Shown here: piece by piece, positions 1 to 9,387 of the stretch
Layout of the letters: every line of letters starts with the position of its first letter
Position numbering within the stretch: position 1 is the first letter of the stretch
Source: Komagataeibacter diospyri
Lineage (GTDB): Bacteria; Pseudomonadota; Alphaproteobacteria; Acetobacterales; Acetobacteraceae
NCBI RefSeq assembly: GCF_006538165.1
Contig: NZ_BDLU01000014.1
Location: forward strand, 124,001 to 188,000
DNA: 64,000 nt
Reading direction: 5' to 3'
Notes under the pieces: generated by a model
The model's database searches: none
Told to the model about the DNA's origin: nothing
Seen by the model: the letters and a program-made list of their open reading frames with translations, nothing else
Program-made: the position numbers and the translations under genes

Positions 1-87
1 GCCTTTACGTGGCTGGTGCCGCTGGGTGGCGCCATCATGCTGGCCTGCGTGTGGTTCATGCGGGGTATCCGGCAGGGACGGGCGTGA
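1..87 (+). CDS. C-terminal end of a membrane protein (partial)
   Basis: The frame is open from the window edge and ends at TGA 85-87, giving 28 residues. A hydrophobic stretch (WLVPLGGAIMLACVWFMRG) looks like a last transmembrane helix followed by a short basic cytoplasmic tail (IRQGRA). This would suit the end of a transporter such as an MFS or APC permease, but nothing visible names the family. It converges on the oleate hydratase gene 30 bp downstream. Confidence 0.4.
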   Translation, partial: AFTWLVPLGGAIMLACVWFMRGIRQGRA

Positions 88-117
88 CCTGACCCCTCCC
101 TGCCGTGCCCGGCCTGT

Positions 118-1863
118 TCAGATCAGTCCGTAGCGTTCCAGCAGGGTGTCCACTTCCGTCCCGTCCGTCAGGCGCCGGATCAGGGTCGAGGCCGGTATCT
201 TTTTCCCGTCGCGCATTTCCGCTGCCGCCTGCACCAGCATGAGCGCGTCATAGACGCTGCCAAACACTTCCGGCACGGCGCGGTCGATATCCAGCAGCGT
301 ATAGACTGCCTCCATCGCAGTACGGACGGAATATTCCGTCGTGAACACCGTATCACGCGGCGTTTCGGCAAACTGGCCCAGGAAGGCGAGGTTGACACTA
401 CCATCGGGCACGACCTTTGGCCGGTCGCCCACGGCGCGCGGCATGAACTGCGCCGTGATGAAGGGCATCATGCACGGGTGGGTAATCGCGCCCGTGGCCG
501 CCATGTCGTCAATCCCTGTCTCGGGTACGCCCATGTGGAACAGCCATTCGCGGGTGATTTCCTCGCCCGTGCAGTCCTGCATGGGCTTTTTTACGTAATC
601 GCCCGGCACGTTGCTGAACAGGCCATACAGCCATGCCACCATCTGGCCTTTGGGCTGGCCCTTGAAATGCGGCTGGCGGCTGACGACCCAGCTCATCAGC
701 CACGCGGAATCCGCGATCGTGACCGGTCCCCCCGTTACGGTCCGTCCGGAGAAGGGATCACGTCCCGTCACCTTGTGCACAAGGGCCGGGATGCGGGCAT
801 CCAGCGTGGTGACGGTGGCGGATTCCCAGCGTGATTTCGTGGTGTCGCCACAAAACACGTCCGGCTGGCCGAAAGCCGGGTCCTGTGCCGCGATGTTGCG
901 CCATAGCTGCCAGACATTGCCCTGCGCGATCGTGGCGTCTATCGGCGCGGGGGTGTGATGGTCACCCCAGCGGGAGTTTTCAACCATGGAGCCATTGGTG
1001 ACGAACACCAGATCCCGCGCGCCGACTGCGGTGCCACCTGTCGCGCCATTTTCCAGCCAGTCGATATGGGTCGCCACCTTTTTCACACCCGATGTATCGA
1101 TGCGCACATTGGTCACCTGCACCCCGTGACGAAACACCACGCCCTGATCGGTCAGCCAAGTGGCCAGCGGCAGGCTGAGGGATTCCTGCTGGTTGAAGCG
1201 GGTGAATTTCAGCGTATGCAGGTCCTTCAGCCCAAGGATCTGGTGCACGAAGCGGGCAAGGTAGCGCTTCATCTCGATCGCGCTGTGCCATGTCTCGAAC
1301 GCGAACATGGACCGCCAGAACAGCCAGAAATTCGATTTCATGAAATCCGCGGACAGGACATCGCTGATTGTCCTGCCATTCAGCTTTTCCTCATCCGTCA
1401 GGACAAGGGAGATGATTTCGCGCCGCGCTTTCCCAGTCAGCTTCAGGCTGTTGCGCGCGGGCAGGGGCTGCCCGCGTCCGCACATGGCCCGGACCGGGCT
1501 GGAGGACGGATCGACGCGGTTGAGGCGATAGAACTCATCCAGCACCGATGCGCCGGGTACCTCCAGCGAGGGGATGGACCGGTACAGATCCCACAGACAC
1601 TGGAACTGTTCCTCCATTTCCCGGCCGCCACGGATCAGCCAGCCGGTTTCGGCATCACCCGCGCCATCCAGCGCGCCGCCATTGGCGTCCGATGCCTCAA
1701 GGATGGTAATTCTTGACGGTGTCATTCCCGCGTCACGGATCAGGAAAGCGGCTGCGGCCATGCCGCCCAGGCCGCCACCGACAATCCAGGCCGAACGGGT
1801 GTCGATCCCGACCGGTTTTTCAGGGCGTACGAAGGCTTCGAAGTTACTGTGGGCATATCTCAT
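118..1863 (-). CDS. ohyA: Oleate hydratase (FAD-dependent, MCRA family)
   Basis: This 581-residue protein adds water to the cis-9 double bond of oleic and related unsaturated fatty acids to give 10-hydroxy fatty acids. It is soluble and FAD-dependent. A dinucleotide-binding motif, GGGLGGMAAAAFLIRD, lies near residues 29-44. The family block RGGREMEEQFQCLWDLY follows at about residues 78-94, where Glu82 is the likely acidic residue that activates water. Length and colinearity fit the MCRA family across the whole protein. The ATG at 1863 gives a complete N-terminus. It is divergent from the DUF2252 gene across about 220 bp. Likely roles are detoxifying free unsaturated fatty acids or making hydroxy fatty acids; this is inference. 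Confidence 0.93.
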   Translation of the reverse strand: MRYAHSNFEAFVRPEKPVGIDTRSAWIVGGGLGGMAAAAFLIRDAGMTPSRITILEASDANGGALDGAGDAETGWLIRGGREMEEQFQCLWDLYRSIPSLEVPGASVLDEFYRLNRVDPSSSPVRAMCGRGQPLPARNSLKLTGKARREIISLVLTDEEKLNGRTISDVLSADFMKSNFWLFWRSMFAFETWHSAIEMKRYLARFVHQILGLKDLHTLKFTRFNQQESLSLPLATWLTDQGVVFRHGVQVTNVRIDTSGVKKVATHIDWLENGATGGTAVGARDLVFVTNGSMVENSRWGDHHTPAPIDATIAQGNVWQLWRNIAAQDPAFGQPDVFCGDTTKSRWESATVTTLDARIPALVHKVTGRDPFSGRTVTGGPVTIADSAWLMSWVVSRQPHFKGQPKGQMVAWLYGLFSNVPGDYVKKPMQDCTGEEITREWLFHMGVPETGIDDMAATGAITHPCMMPFITAQFMPRAVGDRPKVVPDGSVNLAFLGQFAETPRDTVFTTEYSVRTAMEAVYTLLDIDRAVPEVFGSVYDALMLVQAAAEMRDGKKIPASTLIRRLTDGTEVDTLLERYGLI

Positions 1864-2081
1864 GGAAGTTCTGCCTCTTTCTGGGACTGTCCGTGGTCCG
1901 GCGGATCATGCCGGATACAAAGTTCTGCTGTATGCAGCTGGCTTCTTTGTGACCGTCGTCGTTGAGATGCGTTAATCCGGCATGCCGGCCCGACCTGCAT
2001 GAACCGTCCGTTCGCGCGGACACGATGAACGCCGGGGGCGGATGGCATGACACAATATGTCAAAAATGATAGTATCAGGAC

Positions 2082-3584
2082 ATGGATCAGGAACATGCGG
2101 CCCTTAGGACCATGCAGTGGGGCCATCGCAGCCTTGACCGCATGGAACGCCATAAACAGGGCGTTGCCCTGCGCAGGAAGACAATGCGTGCCCACCATGC
2201 GCAATGGCATGCGCCCAGGGGGCGGCCCGATCCGGTTGCCCTGCTGGTCGGGCAGGGGGAAAGCCGGATACGGGATCTGCTGCCGGTGCGTTATGGGCGG
2301 ATGATGGTATCCCCGTTTGCGTTCCTGCGCGGGGCGGCGGTGGTCATGGCGTCCGACCTTGCGCATACGCCCGTGGCGGGGCCACGCGTGCAGGCGTGCG
2401 GGGACTGCCATCTGGCCAATTTCGGCAGCTATGCCTCGCCGGAAGGGAGCCCGGTTTTTGATATCAACGATTTTGACGAAACGCTGCCTGCCCCATTCGA
2501 ATGGGATATAAAGCGCCTTGGCACGTCGCTGGTGCTGGCCGGACGGGAAGGGGGCCTGTCAGAGCGCAAGGCACGTGACCTGGCGGTATCCATGGCGCGG
2601 ACCTACGCCCGGGAAATGAAGCGTCTTGCCATGCTGTCCCCGCTGGAAGTCTGGGGCAATCCCATCGACCTGTCCGCCGCGATCGCCACGTTTTCAGACC
2701 GGCATGTGCGCAGGCGGGCCGAAACCCTGCTGCGGGCACGGATGGAAAGTGCGCGCTGCCATTACGGCCTGATAGATGAGGAGGGTGCCACACCGTCGCT
2801 GCGCGAACATGCGCCGCTGGTCATGCGCCTGCCCGCGCATGAAGATACAATCCGCCATGCCTTTGCCCGCTACGTGGCGACACAGCCAGCCGAACTGGCG
2901 GTGCTGCTGGACCGATATGCGTTGCATGACGTGATTTTCAAGGTGGTCGGGATTGGCAGTGTCGGCACCTTCTGCGCCATAGGACTGTTTGCCACGCCGG
3001 ATGGGGAAACACTGCTGCTGCAGATCAAGGAAGCCCAGCAGTCGGTGCTTGCCCCCTTTGCCGGGGCATCGGTGTTTCATAATCAGGGGCAGCGCGTGGT
3101 GGTGGGCCAGCGCATCATGCAGGCGGAAACGGACATTTTCCTGGGCTGCACGCATACCCGGTCCGGAACCGACCCTGCGACATCGGACCTGTCCGGGGCG
3201 GGGCGGCAGTTTTACATTCGCCGCCTGAAAGATGCCCGGCTGGCCGCCGTCGGGGCAGATGTTACGCCCGAAGGGCTGGCCGATTATGCCCAATTGTACG
3301 GCAGGACGCTGGCCCGCGCACATGCGCGTTCGGGGGATAGTGCATTCATTAGCGGTTATCTGGGTAAGGGGAATGTGTTCTCCGATGCCATAGGCTGTTT
3401 TTCAACCCATTATGCGGACCAGACAGAAGCGGACTGGACGGTGTTCACAAAGGCGATCAAGGCTGGAAAAATACCGGTTTCCCATGATGGCGGCATCCTT
3501 CACCATCCCATATTGCCCGGGCCGCTCCATCCACCGCCCAGACTGCCCCATCCCCCCTGCGGGCCACCATTCCCGTTGTCATAG
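2082..3584 (+). CDS. DUF2252 family protein
   Basis: This 500-residue protein is a full-length DUF2252 member, a family with a kinase-like (aminoglycoside-phosphotransferase-like) fold but no settled function. Recognisable blocks are RPDPVALL, PFAFLRGAA, ACGDCHLANFG with FDINDFDE (the catalytic-loop-like part), and a C-terminal YADQTEADWTVF. After AIKAGKIPV, where family members normally stop, there is a roughly 30-residue Pro/His-rich tail. This tail is antisense to the convergent lipoprotein gene, so the stop codon has probably moved. An ATG at 2184 with a better Shine-Dalgarno (aggaag) is an alternative start. Confidence 0.82.
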   Translation: MDQEHAALRTMQWGHRSLDRMERHKQGVALRRKTMRAHHAQWHAPRGRPDPVALLVGQGESRIRDLLPVRYGRMMVSPFAFLRGAAVVMASDLAHTPVAGPRVQACGDCHLANFGSYASPEGSPVFDINDFDETLPAPFEWDIKRLGTSLVLAGREGGLSERKARDLAVSMARTYAREMKRLAMLSPLEVWGNPIDLSAAIATFSDRHVRRRAETLLRARMESARCHYGLIDEEGATPSLREHAPLVMRLPAHEDTIRHAFARYVATQPAELAVLLDRYALHDVIFKVVGIGSVGTFCAIGLFATPDGETLLLQIKEAQQSVLAPFAGASVFHNQGQRVVVGQRIMQAETDIFLGCTHTRSGTDPATSDLSGAGRQFYIRRLKDARLAAVGADVTPEGLADYAQLYGRTLARAHARSGDSAFISGYLGKGNVFSDAIGCFSTHYADQTEADWTVFTKAIKAGKIPVSHDGGILHHPILPGPLHPPPRLPHPPCGPPFPLS

Positions 3585-3697
3585 GCCGCGCGTGCATTGC
3601 GGTCCATGCGTGGGTCGCGGTCCGCACAGGCCGCCAGTGATGTAACAAGGGCAAGGGCCACCAGCAGGGTAAACCGCGGGATCATGGTGGGTTTCAT
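3500..3697 (-). CDS. Small Gly-rich lipoprotein
   Basis: This 65-residue protein has a lipoprotein signal peptide: Lys2, a hydrophobic core, and the lipobox LAAC with the lipidated Cys at residue 24. After that comes an Asp/Arg-rich and then Gly/Asn/Trp-rich mature part (GGPQGGWGSLGGGWSGPGNMGW). The ATG at 3697 is preferred over upstream starts because it gives a clean signal peptide and follows ggaag. The 3' end overlaps the convergent DUF2252 gene by 85 bp. Its function is unknown; short outer-membrane lipoproteins of this kind are common in Acetobacteraceae. Confidence 0.6.
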   Translation of the reverse strand: MKPTMIPRFTLLVALALVTSLAACADRDPRMDRNARAAYDNGNGGPQGGWGSLGGGWSGPGNMGW

Positions 3698-4050
3698 GGG
3701 GCTTCCGTTATCAACATGCGCCATCATGGGTTGTATGGATAAATACATATCGCATGCAATGATGCATCGGCGGATGCCAGCCATGAAGCTCCAGTCCCGA
3801 AAAGGGGGCCTGCGGCAGACTGAATGACATCATGTGCCGGCGAGGCAGGGATGGCTTTCAGGTTGAGGTTATGTTCCAGATCCGGTGACGCATCCCCATA
3901 TGGGGCAGGGAGAAGCCCGTCCATGAGTCATGACCCGCAGATCTGGCGCTGCAGCCTGCCTGCCCGGGGAGGGCAGGATTGCGGGATACGTGCCGGTTAT
4001 GCCAGCACATGCTCCGCAGGTCCGTGGTCTGCTGACTGTCTGGCCCGTCT
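3698..4050. other. Gene-free spacer
   Basis: This spacer of about 350 bp lies between the lipoprotein start and the nrdB stop. It contains a possible GC-rich hairpin around 3956-3975 (cctgcc, ggcagg arms) that could serve nrdB transcripts. I see no convincing coding signal. Confidence 0.4.
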
Positions 4051-5028
4051 TCAGGCGAATGCTTCATCCCATGTTCCCAGGGTAGCACCTCGGCTGTATT
4101 CGGTCGCCCGGTTTTCGAAGAAGTTGGCGTGTTCAACCGCGTTCATCATTTCATCAATCCATGGCAGGGGATTGCTGGGCACGTCATAAATCGGTTCCAG
4201 TTCCAGCCCGATCAGGCGACGGTTGGCGATGAAGCGGATGTACTGCTTGACCTCATCTGCCGTCAGGCCATTGACCGGCCCCATACGGAAGGCAAGGTCG
4301 ATGAAGCGGTCCTCGTTGGTCACGATCTCACGGCAGGCCTGATGGATCGCATCGGCTACTGCGGGCTTGTCGATCTGGTGGCCGAATTCCTGCATGTATG
4401 TCTTGAACAGGCGGGTGATGCTTTCAACATGCAGGCTTTCGTCACGCACGGACCATGTCACGACCTGCCCCATGCCCTTCATCAGGTTATGGCGGGGGAA
4501 GTTCAGCAGCATGGCAAACGACGCGAAAAGCTGCAGCCCTTCGGTAAAGCCTGCGAATACGGCCATGGACAGGGCGGTGTTGTAGTGATCATCCATGTTG
4601 AAGCGTTTGAGGAATTCGTGCTTCGCGGCCATTGCCTCGTATTCAAGGAAGGCAGCGTACTCGGTTTCCGGCATGCCAATGGTGTCCAGCAGGTGACTGT
4701 AGGCGGCCTGATGGATGCTTTCCATATTCGTGAATGCCGACAGCATCATGCGCACTTCGGTCGGTTTGAAGCGGGGCATGTACAGGTCGATATAGGCATT
4801 CTCCACTTCGGTATCCTGTTGGGTGAACAGGCGGAAGATCTGGGTGACCAGATATTTTTCCGTCTCGGACAGGTTGTTGTTCCAGTCCTTCACATCATCG
4901 CCAAGGGGGATTTCCTCGGGCAACCAGTGCAGGGACTGCTGGGTTTTCCATGCCTCGAACGCCCACGGATAACGGAAGGGCTTGTAGACCGGGCTGGGCG
5001 AGAGGAGGTTGGGTGTATCTGTGCTCAT
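4051..5028 (-). CDS. nrdB: Class Ia ribonucleotide reductase small (R2, beta) subunit
   Basis: This 325-residue protein provides the diferric-tyrosyl radical that class I ribonucleotide reductase uses to reduce ribonucleotides to deoxyribonucleotides. The metal and radical residues are visible: Asp72, Glu103 and His106 with the radical Tyr110 (motif ESIHQAAYSHL), Glu163 in EGLQLFASF, and Glu197/His200 in RDESLH. The ATG at 5028 follows a strong Shine-Dalgarno (agggaggg); upstream in-frame codons have no family similarity. No nrdA (large subunit) is adjacent, so the two subunits must be encoded apart here. Confidence 0.95.
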   Translation of the reverse strand: MSTDTPNLLSPSPVYKPFRYPWAFEAWKTQQSLHWLPEEIPLGDDVKDWNNNLSETEKYLVTQIFRLFTQQDTEVENAYIDLYMPRFKPTEVRMMLSAFTNMESIHQAAYSHLLDTIGMPETEYAAFLEYEAMAAKHEFLKRFNMDDHYNTALSMAVFAGFTEGLQLFASFAMLLNFPRHNLMKGMGQVVTWSVRDESLHVESITRLFKTYMQEFGHQIDKPAVADAIHQACREIVTNEDRFIDLAFRMGPVNGLTADEVKQYIRFIANRRLIGLELEPIYDVPSNPLPWIDEMMNAVEHANFFENRATEYSRGATLGTWDEAFA

Positions 5029-5445
5029 GATACCCTCCCTATAACGCAAAATCACGGCTGCGTGGCAAGGGTCCTGATCCATGGGTTTGCCTGGAATATG
5101 GTGTAGCGTCGGCATGGGCCTGATGGGATTGGGAAATGTCGCCAAAAAACCGCATGATCCGGGGGCGGACGGTGGGAACGCTATCCGGAAATTGCCATTA
5201 GCTGCACGGAAATCTTATCGAACGTGGCGGCGATTCTGAACTTTCAGATTTATGTCATTATCAAACATAACATAAATCATATTGACATTCCTGGCGCAGA
5301 CGCCCTGCCGTGACAGGGATTGAAACAGCGGCCTGCGCCATGCCAGATTATGGGAACAACAGTTAAAACAGCACGTTAGACACGATTGCCTCCTTAAAAT
5401 ACTGCCGCCCGCATTATGGGGATGGCCAGACCATGGAGCCGCTTC
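5029..5445. promoter_or_regulatory. nrdB / curA divergent intergenic region
   Basis: This gene-free region of about 415 bp separates two divergent genes. It holds an 8-bp inverted repeat, atttatgt (5248-5255) and acataaat (5270-5277), in an AT-rich patch that could be an operator or promoter element. On the minus strand a perfect aaggagg (5389-5395) precedes a 6-codon GTG...TAA frame (5363-5383). That could be a leader peptide but is too short to support. Confidence 0.35.
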
Positions 5446-6495
5446 ATGAACAGTCCCGATATACCGCAAAACCGCCGGATCGTGCTGGCGTCCCGTCCAT
5501 CGGGGGCACCGACCCCGTCCAATTTCCGCCTGGAATGCGTTCCGGTTCCCAAAATGGGTGCAGGGCAGGTCCTGCTCCGGACGCTGTGGCTGTCGCTGGA
5601 TCCCTACATGCGTGGCCGTATGAGTGCTGCCCCATCCTATGCCCTACCCGTTGCCGTGGGTGATGTAATGGTGGGCGGGACCGTGGCCCGGGTCGAACAG
5701 TCCGGTTTGGAAGGATTCAGCCCCGGCGATATCGTCCTGTCCTATGACGGCTGGCAGGATTATGCCCTTTCCGACGGGAGCGGTCTTACGATCCTGCCTG
5801 CTGGCATGTCCCACCCGTCGCGCGCGCTGGGCGTTCTGGGCATGCCCGGCTTTACCGCATGGTATGGCCTGCTGAAAATCGGTGCACCCATAGCCGGCGA
5901 AACCGTGGTGGTCGCGGCTGCCAGCGGCCCTGTGGGGGCCGTGGTCGGACAATTGGCCAAATTACATGGCGCGACCGTGGTTGGTGTGGCCGGCGGGGCG
6001 GAAAAATGCCGTCGCGTGCGTGAGGAACTGGGATTTGATACCTGCCTCGATCATCGCGCCCCTGATTTTGCGGCACAACTGGCGGCGGCATGCCCCAAGG
6101 GCATAGATGTTTATTTTGAAAGTGTGGGCGGTAAGGTTTTTGATGTCGTCCTGCCGCTGCTCAACACATTCGCGCGTGTCCCCGTCTGTGGCCTGATCGC
6201 CCATTATAATGATGGCCTCTATGATAATAAGGACGCTGTTCAGGCATCTGACCGCCTGCCGGCCTTCATGGGGCAGATCCTGATCCGCCGCCTGCGGGTG
6301 CAGGGATTTATCATCATGGATCACTACAGCGAATTATATGCCGAATTCCTGCACGACATGCAGCCACTTGTCGAAGATGGAAGAATCCGTGTTTTTGAAG
6401 ATGTCGTGGACGGTCTGGAAAACGCCCCTCAGGCTTTTATCGGCATGTTGGAAGGAAAAAATCAGGGCAAGCTGCTGGTAAAAGTCAGTTCATAA
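5446..6495 (+). CDS. curA: NADP-dependent medium-chain oxidoreductase (CurA/LTB4-dehydrogenase type)
   Basis: This 349-residue zinc-independent member of the MDR superfamily resembles E. coli CurA (YncB) and leukotriene B4 dehydrogenases. These reduce the C=C bond of alpha,beta-unsaturated ketones with NADPH. Supporting blocks are the N-terminal LWLSLDPYMRGRM, the nucleotide-binding stretch AAASGPVGAVVGQLAK (about residues 156-171), YFESVGGKVFD, and the C-terminal EGKNQGKLLVKV. The ATG at 5446 follows tggag; an upstream in-frame ATG at 5416 adds 10 residues outside the family. It is a single-gene unit followed by repeat copy A. Confidence 0.88.
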   Translation: MNSPDIPQNRRIVLASRPSGAPTPSNFRLECVPVPKMGAGQVLLRTLWLSLDPYMRGRMSAAPSYALPVAVGDVMVGGTVARVEQSGLEGFSPGDIVLSYDGWQDYALSDGSGLTILPAGMSHPSRALGVLGMPGFTAWYGLLKIGAPIAGETVVVAAASGPVGAVVGQLAKLHGATVVGVAGGAEKCRRVREELGFDTCLDHRAPDFAAQLAAACPKGIDVYFESVGGKVFDVVLPLLNTFARVPVCGLIAHYNDGLYDNKDAVQASDRLPAFMGQILIRRLRVQGFIIMDHYSELYAEFLHDMQPLVEDGRIRVFEDVVDGLENAPQAFIGMLEGKNQGKLLVKVSS

Positions 6496-6515
6496 GCCTG
6501 AAAGGGCACAATGCG

Positions 6516-6582
6516 GGGCTGTCTGAAAAAAGCTTCAGGAAAAACTTTGTTATGGTTTCAGACTGATTTTTCAGGCAGTCTC
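6516..6582 (+). repeat. Dispersed intergenic stem-loop element, copy A (3' half)
   Basis: This copy carries the gaaaaaagcttca core and then an A/T stretch ending tttcagactg, matching the right half of copy B (10448-10540) over about 40 bp. Its ends form an imperfect inverted repeat (ggctgtctgaaaaa at 6517-6530 and tttttcaggcagtc). It sits in the 3'-to-3' spacer between curA and the convergent esterase, so it may act as a two-way terminator. Confidence 0.65.
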
Positions 6583-6627
6583 CAAACACCACATGGCACG
6601 GAACAGCTCCACCCGTAATTGTCCCGC

Positions 6628-7974
6628 TCAGTCCCGTGGCGGGGTATAGTCCTGCCATAACCACAACAGGGCTTCGGGCAGGGTCTGCGCAATTGTCGGG
6701 CCGTCCACATGCCCCGCATTGCGTGACAGGACAAACTGGTAGTCATATCCTTTCGCGGCCAGAACGCGCGCCATGTTTTCACTGGCCAGCACCCAGTCAT
6801 GCATGCCATCGGGCATGGCGGGCGCAGGATAGAACAGATCCCGGTCGCCTGCGGCAAACCAGAACCGGATTGGCTTGTGCGCGGCATCAGGCACCAGGGC
6901 CGCCCCCGTCTGGTTGCCTGTCGCCGCAGGGCTGCCCGCCCATGGCGAGTGGTACTGCCACGCCCCGCCCGGCATGGCCGGGTCATGCGGCCATTGCTGG
7001 TTGGTCAGCGTCGGGGAATAGGCCAGCACGCGCCGGTACAGATCGGGATGGAACCATGCCATGCCAAAGGCAGCGCCCCCGCTGGAACTGACACCCATCG
7101 TGGCCCGACCATCGGGATCATGGGTCAGGCTGACGCCCGCGTACTGCTGGGCCATGGGCAGCACCTCACGTTCGACCCATTCGGCATAGATGCCCGATAC
7201 CGTGTCATATTCCAGCCCCCGTTCGCTGCCCTGCGCATCCTGCCCGCCCGCGCCAATGCCAATGGCGATTATGGGCGGCAGGCGATGACTGTGGATCAGC
7301 GCATCCAGCACCGCGAACAGGTCCCGGCCGGGATAAAAACCATCCGTCCCGCCATCGCCAAACACAATGAATGGCGCTTTGGTGCCGGGTTTGTACTGCG
7401 CGGGCACATAGACATCCACCTGCCGTACCCATGGGCCGGAATGGCTTGTGGTCAGGCGCAGGTCTGACGGGTCACCGGGGGCGGAATGGGCCGTATAGAT
7501 CGCGCCGTTGGGGCAGCCATCGGGATCATCGCGCACGATGCCGGAATTGAACAGGACGCTCTGGCTGGAATTCATGGTAAAGGAGACCACGCGTCCATGC
7601 GGCGCGGTACGGGCGGCTGCGAATTCGGGTGCCGCCATATGGGTTGGTCCCAGCACGAAATTGCCATTGGCGGTCTGTGACGGGACAGTGCCATCGGCCA
7701 GATCACGTGCCGGGGGATAATGGGCATCATGCGGGTCGCGCCGGGGTGGCCCGACATCAGATGCAAGTCCGGACAGGTCTATGAAGAACGGCGCCTGCGG
7801 GTGCGTGGTATTGGCGGCAGGCGGCGTGGGGACATGCAGGGACTGACAACCGGCCACGGCATGCGACAGCGGCATGGCAAGCCAGCCTGCGCAGGCCAGC
7901 AGGGGCAAGGAAAACCGGATCCTGATGCCCGCTGCCACCCGTCCGTATCCCGTTTCACGCTGTAAATCATTCAT
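6628..7974 (-). CDS. Secreted alpha/beta-hydrolase, enterochelin-esterase-like
   Basis: This protein of about 448 residues has an N-terminal signal sequence ending HAVAGC, which could be a type I site or a lipobox (VAGC). The C-terminal half is an esterase-D/Fes-like alpha/beta hydrolase. It has the nucleophile elbow GVSSSGGAAFGMAW, the following FHPDLYRRVLAYSPTL typical of this family, an acid in AAGDRDLF, and the His of NAGHVDG. This suggests an exported serine esterase; the substrate is not evident. A GTG at 7989 is the alternative start. It is convergent with curA. Confidence 0.75.
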   Translation of the reverse strand: MNDLQRETGYGRVAAGIRIRFSLPLLACAGWLAMPLSHAVAGCQSLHVPTPPAANTTHPQAPFFIDLSGLASDVGPPRRDPHDAHYPPARDLADGTVPSQTANGNFVLGPTHMAAPEFAAARTAPHGRVVSFTMNSSQSVLFNSGIVRDDPDGCPNGAIYTAHSAPGDPSDLRLTTSHSGPWVRQVDVYVPAQYKPGTKAPFIVFGDGGTDGFYPGRDLFAVLDALIHSHRLPPIIAIGIGAGGQDAQGSERGLEYDTVSGIYAEWVEREVLPMAQQYAGVSLTHDPDGRATMGVSSSGGAAFGMAWFHPDLYRRVLAYSPTLTNQQWPHDPAMPGGAWQYHSPWAGSPAATGNQTGAALVPDAAHKPIRFWFAAGDRDLFYPAPAMPDGMHDWVLASENMARVLAAKGYDYQFVLSRNAGHVDGPTIAQTLPEALLWLWQDYTPPRD

Positions 7975-8410
7975 ACCCCAGTCAAACACGGGTGCCGATT
8001 CATGGCTACCCCCGGTTTCCGGGTTATGCGTAAGGTATTCCCGGGTCGTGGCGGGCGGGAAATCGATGTCCGATCCCGGCCATATTCCCCTGTTCGCAAT
8101 AGGTTGACCAATGCCGTCCGGCGCATGGCCTGATGTATGTCATTGCGGCAAGATACAACCGATCCCATATCAGAAGGGATGATTTTTCATACGATGCAGG
8201 AGAAAACTGTTGGCGCGGCGGTCAGTCATATCCCGGTCGCCTGTCGCATGCGGGGGCATCGGTGCAGGTGCCGGCCGGTTCCGTAATTTTTGTATTTACG
8301 GCTATTCCCCTGTATTTTAACTTAATAATCAATGGATACCCGGGGCATTATACAGAATGCCCGGTCATCGCCTTGGTGGTATATAAATACTGAACATAGG
8401 ACAGATAACC
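7975..8410. promoter_or_regulatory. Intergenic region upstream of aldolase
   Basis: These 430 bp have no supported gene. The last 130 bp are AT-rich and include a hairpin (cggggcatt 8341-8349, aatgcccgg 8356-8364) about 45 bp before the aldolase ATG. This is a possible 5'-UTR structure or operator. An aggacag Shine-Dalgarno precedes the ATG. Confidence 0.35.
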
Positions 8411-9307
8411 ATGCCTATTGACCAGATGCGTAAGAACATGTCGGAAAACGCGGGCTTCATCGCGGCCCTGGACCAGAGCGGGGGATCAACACCGGGTGCG
8501 CTGCGGCATTACGGCATACCCGACGGCGCCTACAGCACCGATGCCCAGATGTTTGCCCTCATGCATGAAATGCGGGTCAGGGTCATCACGGCTCCCGCCT
8601 TTACGGGCAAGCGGATCCTCGCTGCCATCCTGTTCGAGCAGACCATGAACGGACTGGTCAGGGATACACCTGTCCCCACCTATCTGTGGAAGGAAAAGGG
8701 CGTTGTTCCCTTCCTGAAGGTGGACAAGGGGCTGGAAGCCGAAGCGGGCGGCGTGCAGATGATGAAGCCCATCCCCAACCTTGAAGCCCTGCTGGACCAG
8801 GCGATCAGCAAGGGCGTTTATGGCACGAAGGCGCGTTCAGTCATTCGCCTGCCCGAACGTGAGGGCGTTGCCGCGATCGTGAAGCAGCAGTTCACCCTGG
8901 CCGAACAGATCGCCGCACGCGGTCTTGTGCCCATCATGGAACCCGAAGTCCTGATCAAGAGCCCGGACAAGGCGGGGGCGGAAGCCCTGCTGCATGACGA
9001 ACTGCACCGTGGGCTTGATGCGCTGCCAGGCGACTATCAGGTGATGATCAAGGTCTCGATCCCCGAAAAGGCTGATCTTTACCTTGACCTGATCAAACAC
9101 CCCCGCGTGCAGCGGGTTGTGGCGCTGTCTGGTGGATACCCGCGTGATGAAGCGTGCCAGCGGCTGGCCGCCAACCATGGCATGATCGCCAGTTTCTCGC
9201 GCGCGCTGCTCGAGGACCTGCGTTACACCATGACGGATGCGGAATTTGACGCAGCCCTTGCAAAGTCGATCGACCAGATCTTCAAGGCATCGACCCAGAA
9301 AGTCTGA
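8411..9307 (+). CDS. fda: Class I fructose-bisphosphate aldolase
   Basis: This 298-residue Schiff-base aldolase reversibly cleaves fructose-1,6-bisphosphate to dihydroxyacetone phosphate and glyceraldehyde-3-phosphate. Signature blocks are ALDQSGGSTPGAL (residues 19-31), the Glu-rich GLVPIMEPEV, and the Schiff-base lysine in QVMIKVSIPEK (Lys214), followed by ALSGGYPRDEA. The length fits the short Staphylococcus-type class I family. The gene stands alone, with a 5' hairpin and two 3' terminator-like hairpins. Confidence 0.93.
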   Translation: MPIDQMRKNMSENAGFIAALDQSGGSTPGALRHYGIPDGAYSTDAQMFALMHEMRVRVITAPAFTGKRILAAILFEQTMNGLVRDTPVPTYLWKEKGVVPFLKVDKGLEAEAGGVQMMKPIPNLEALLDQAISKGVYGTKARSVIRLPEREGVAAIVKQQFTLAEQIAARGLVPIMEPEVLIKSPDKAGAEALLHDELHRGLDALPGDYQVMIKVSIPEKADLYLDLIKHPRVQRVVALSGGYPRDEACQRLAANHGMIASFSRALLEDLRYTMTDAEFDAALAKSIDQIFKASTQKV

Positions 9308-9317
9308 TGATCCCATT

Positions 9318-9387
9318 CCCTGTCCCCATCAATATGGTGGGGCAGGGTAGATGACAGGCGGCTTCCGGTATGAAGGAAGCCGTTTTG
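9318..9387 (+). terminator. Rho-independent terminator(s) after aldolase
   Basis: There are two stem-loops in tandem. The first is ccctgtccc/ggggcaggg (9318-9347). The second is cggcttcc (9359-9366) and ggaagccg (9375-9382), followed by TTTTG. The second is the better intrinsic terminator. Confidence 0.7.

Noticed and set aside
5363..5383. Six-codon leader peptide with perfect aaggagg on the minus strand
   Set aside because: Too short to test, no attenuator or amino-acid gene downstream; could be chance.
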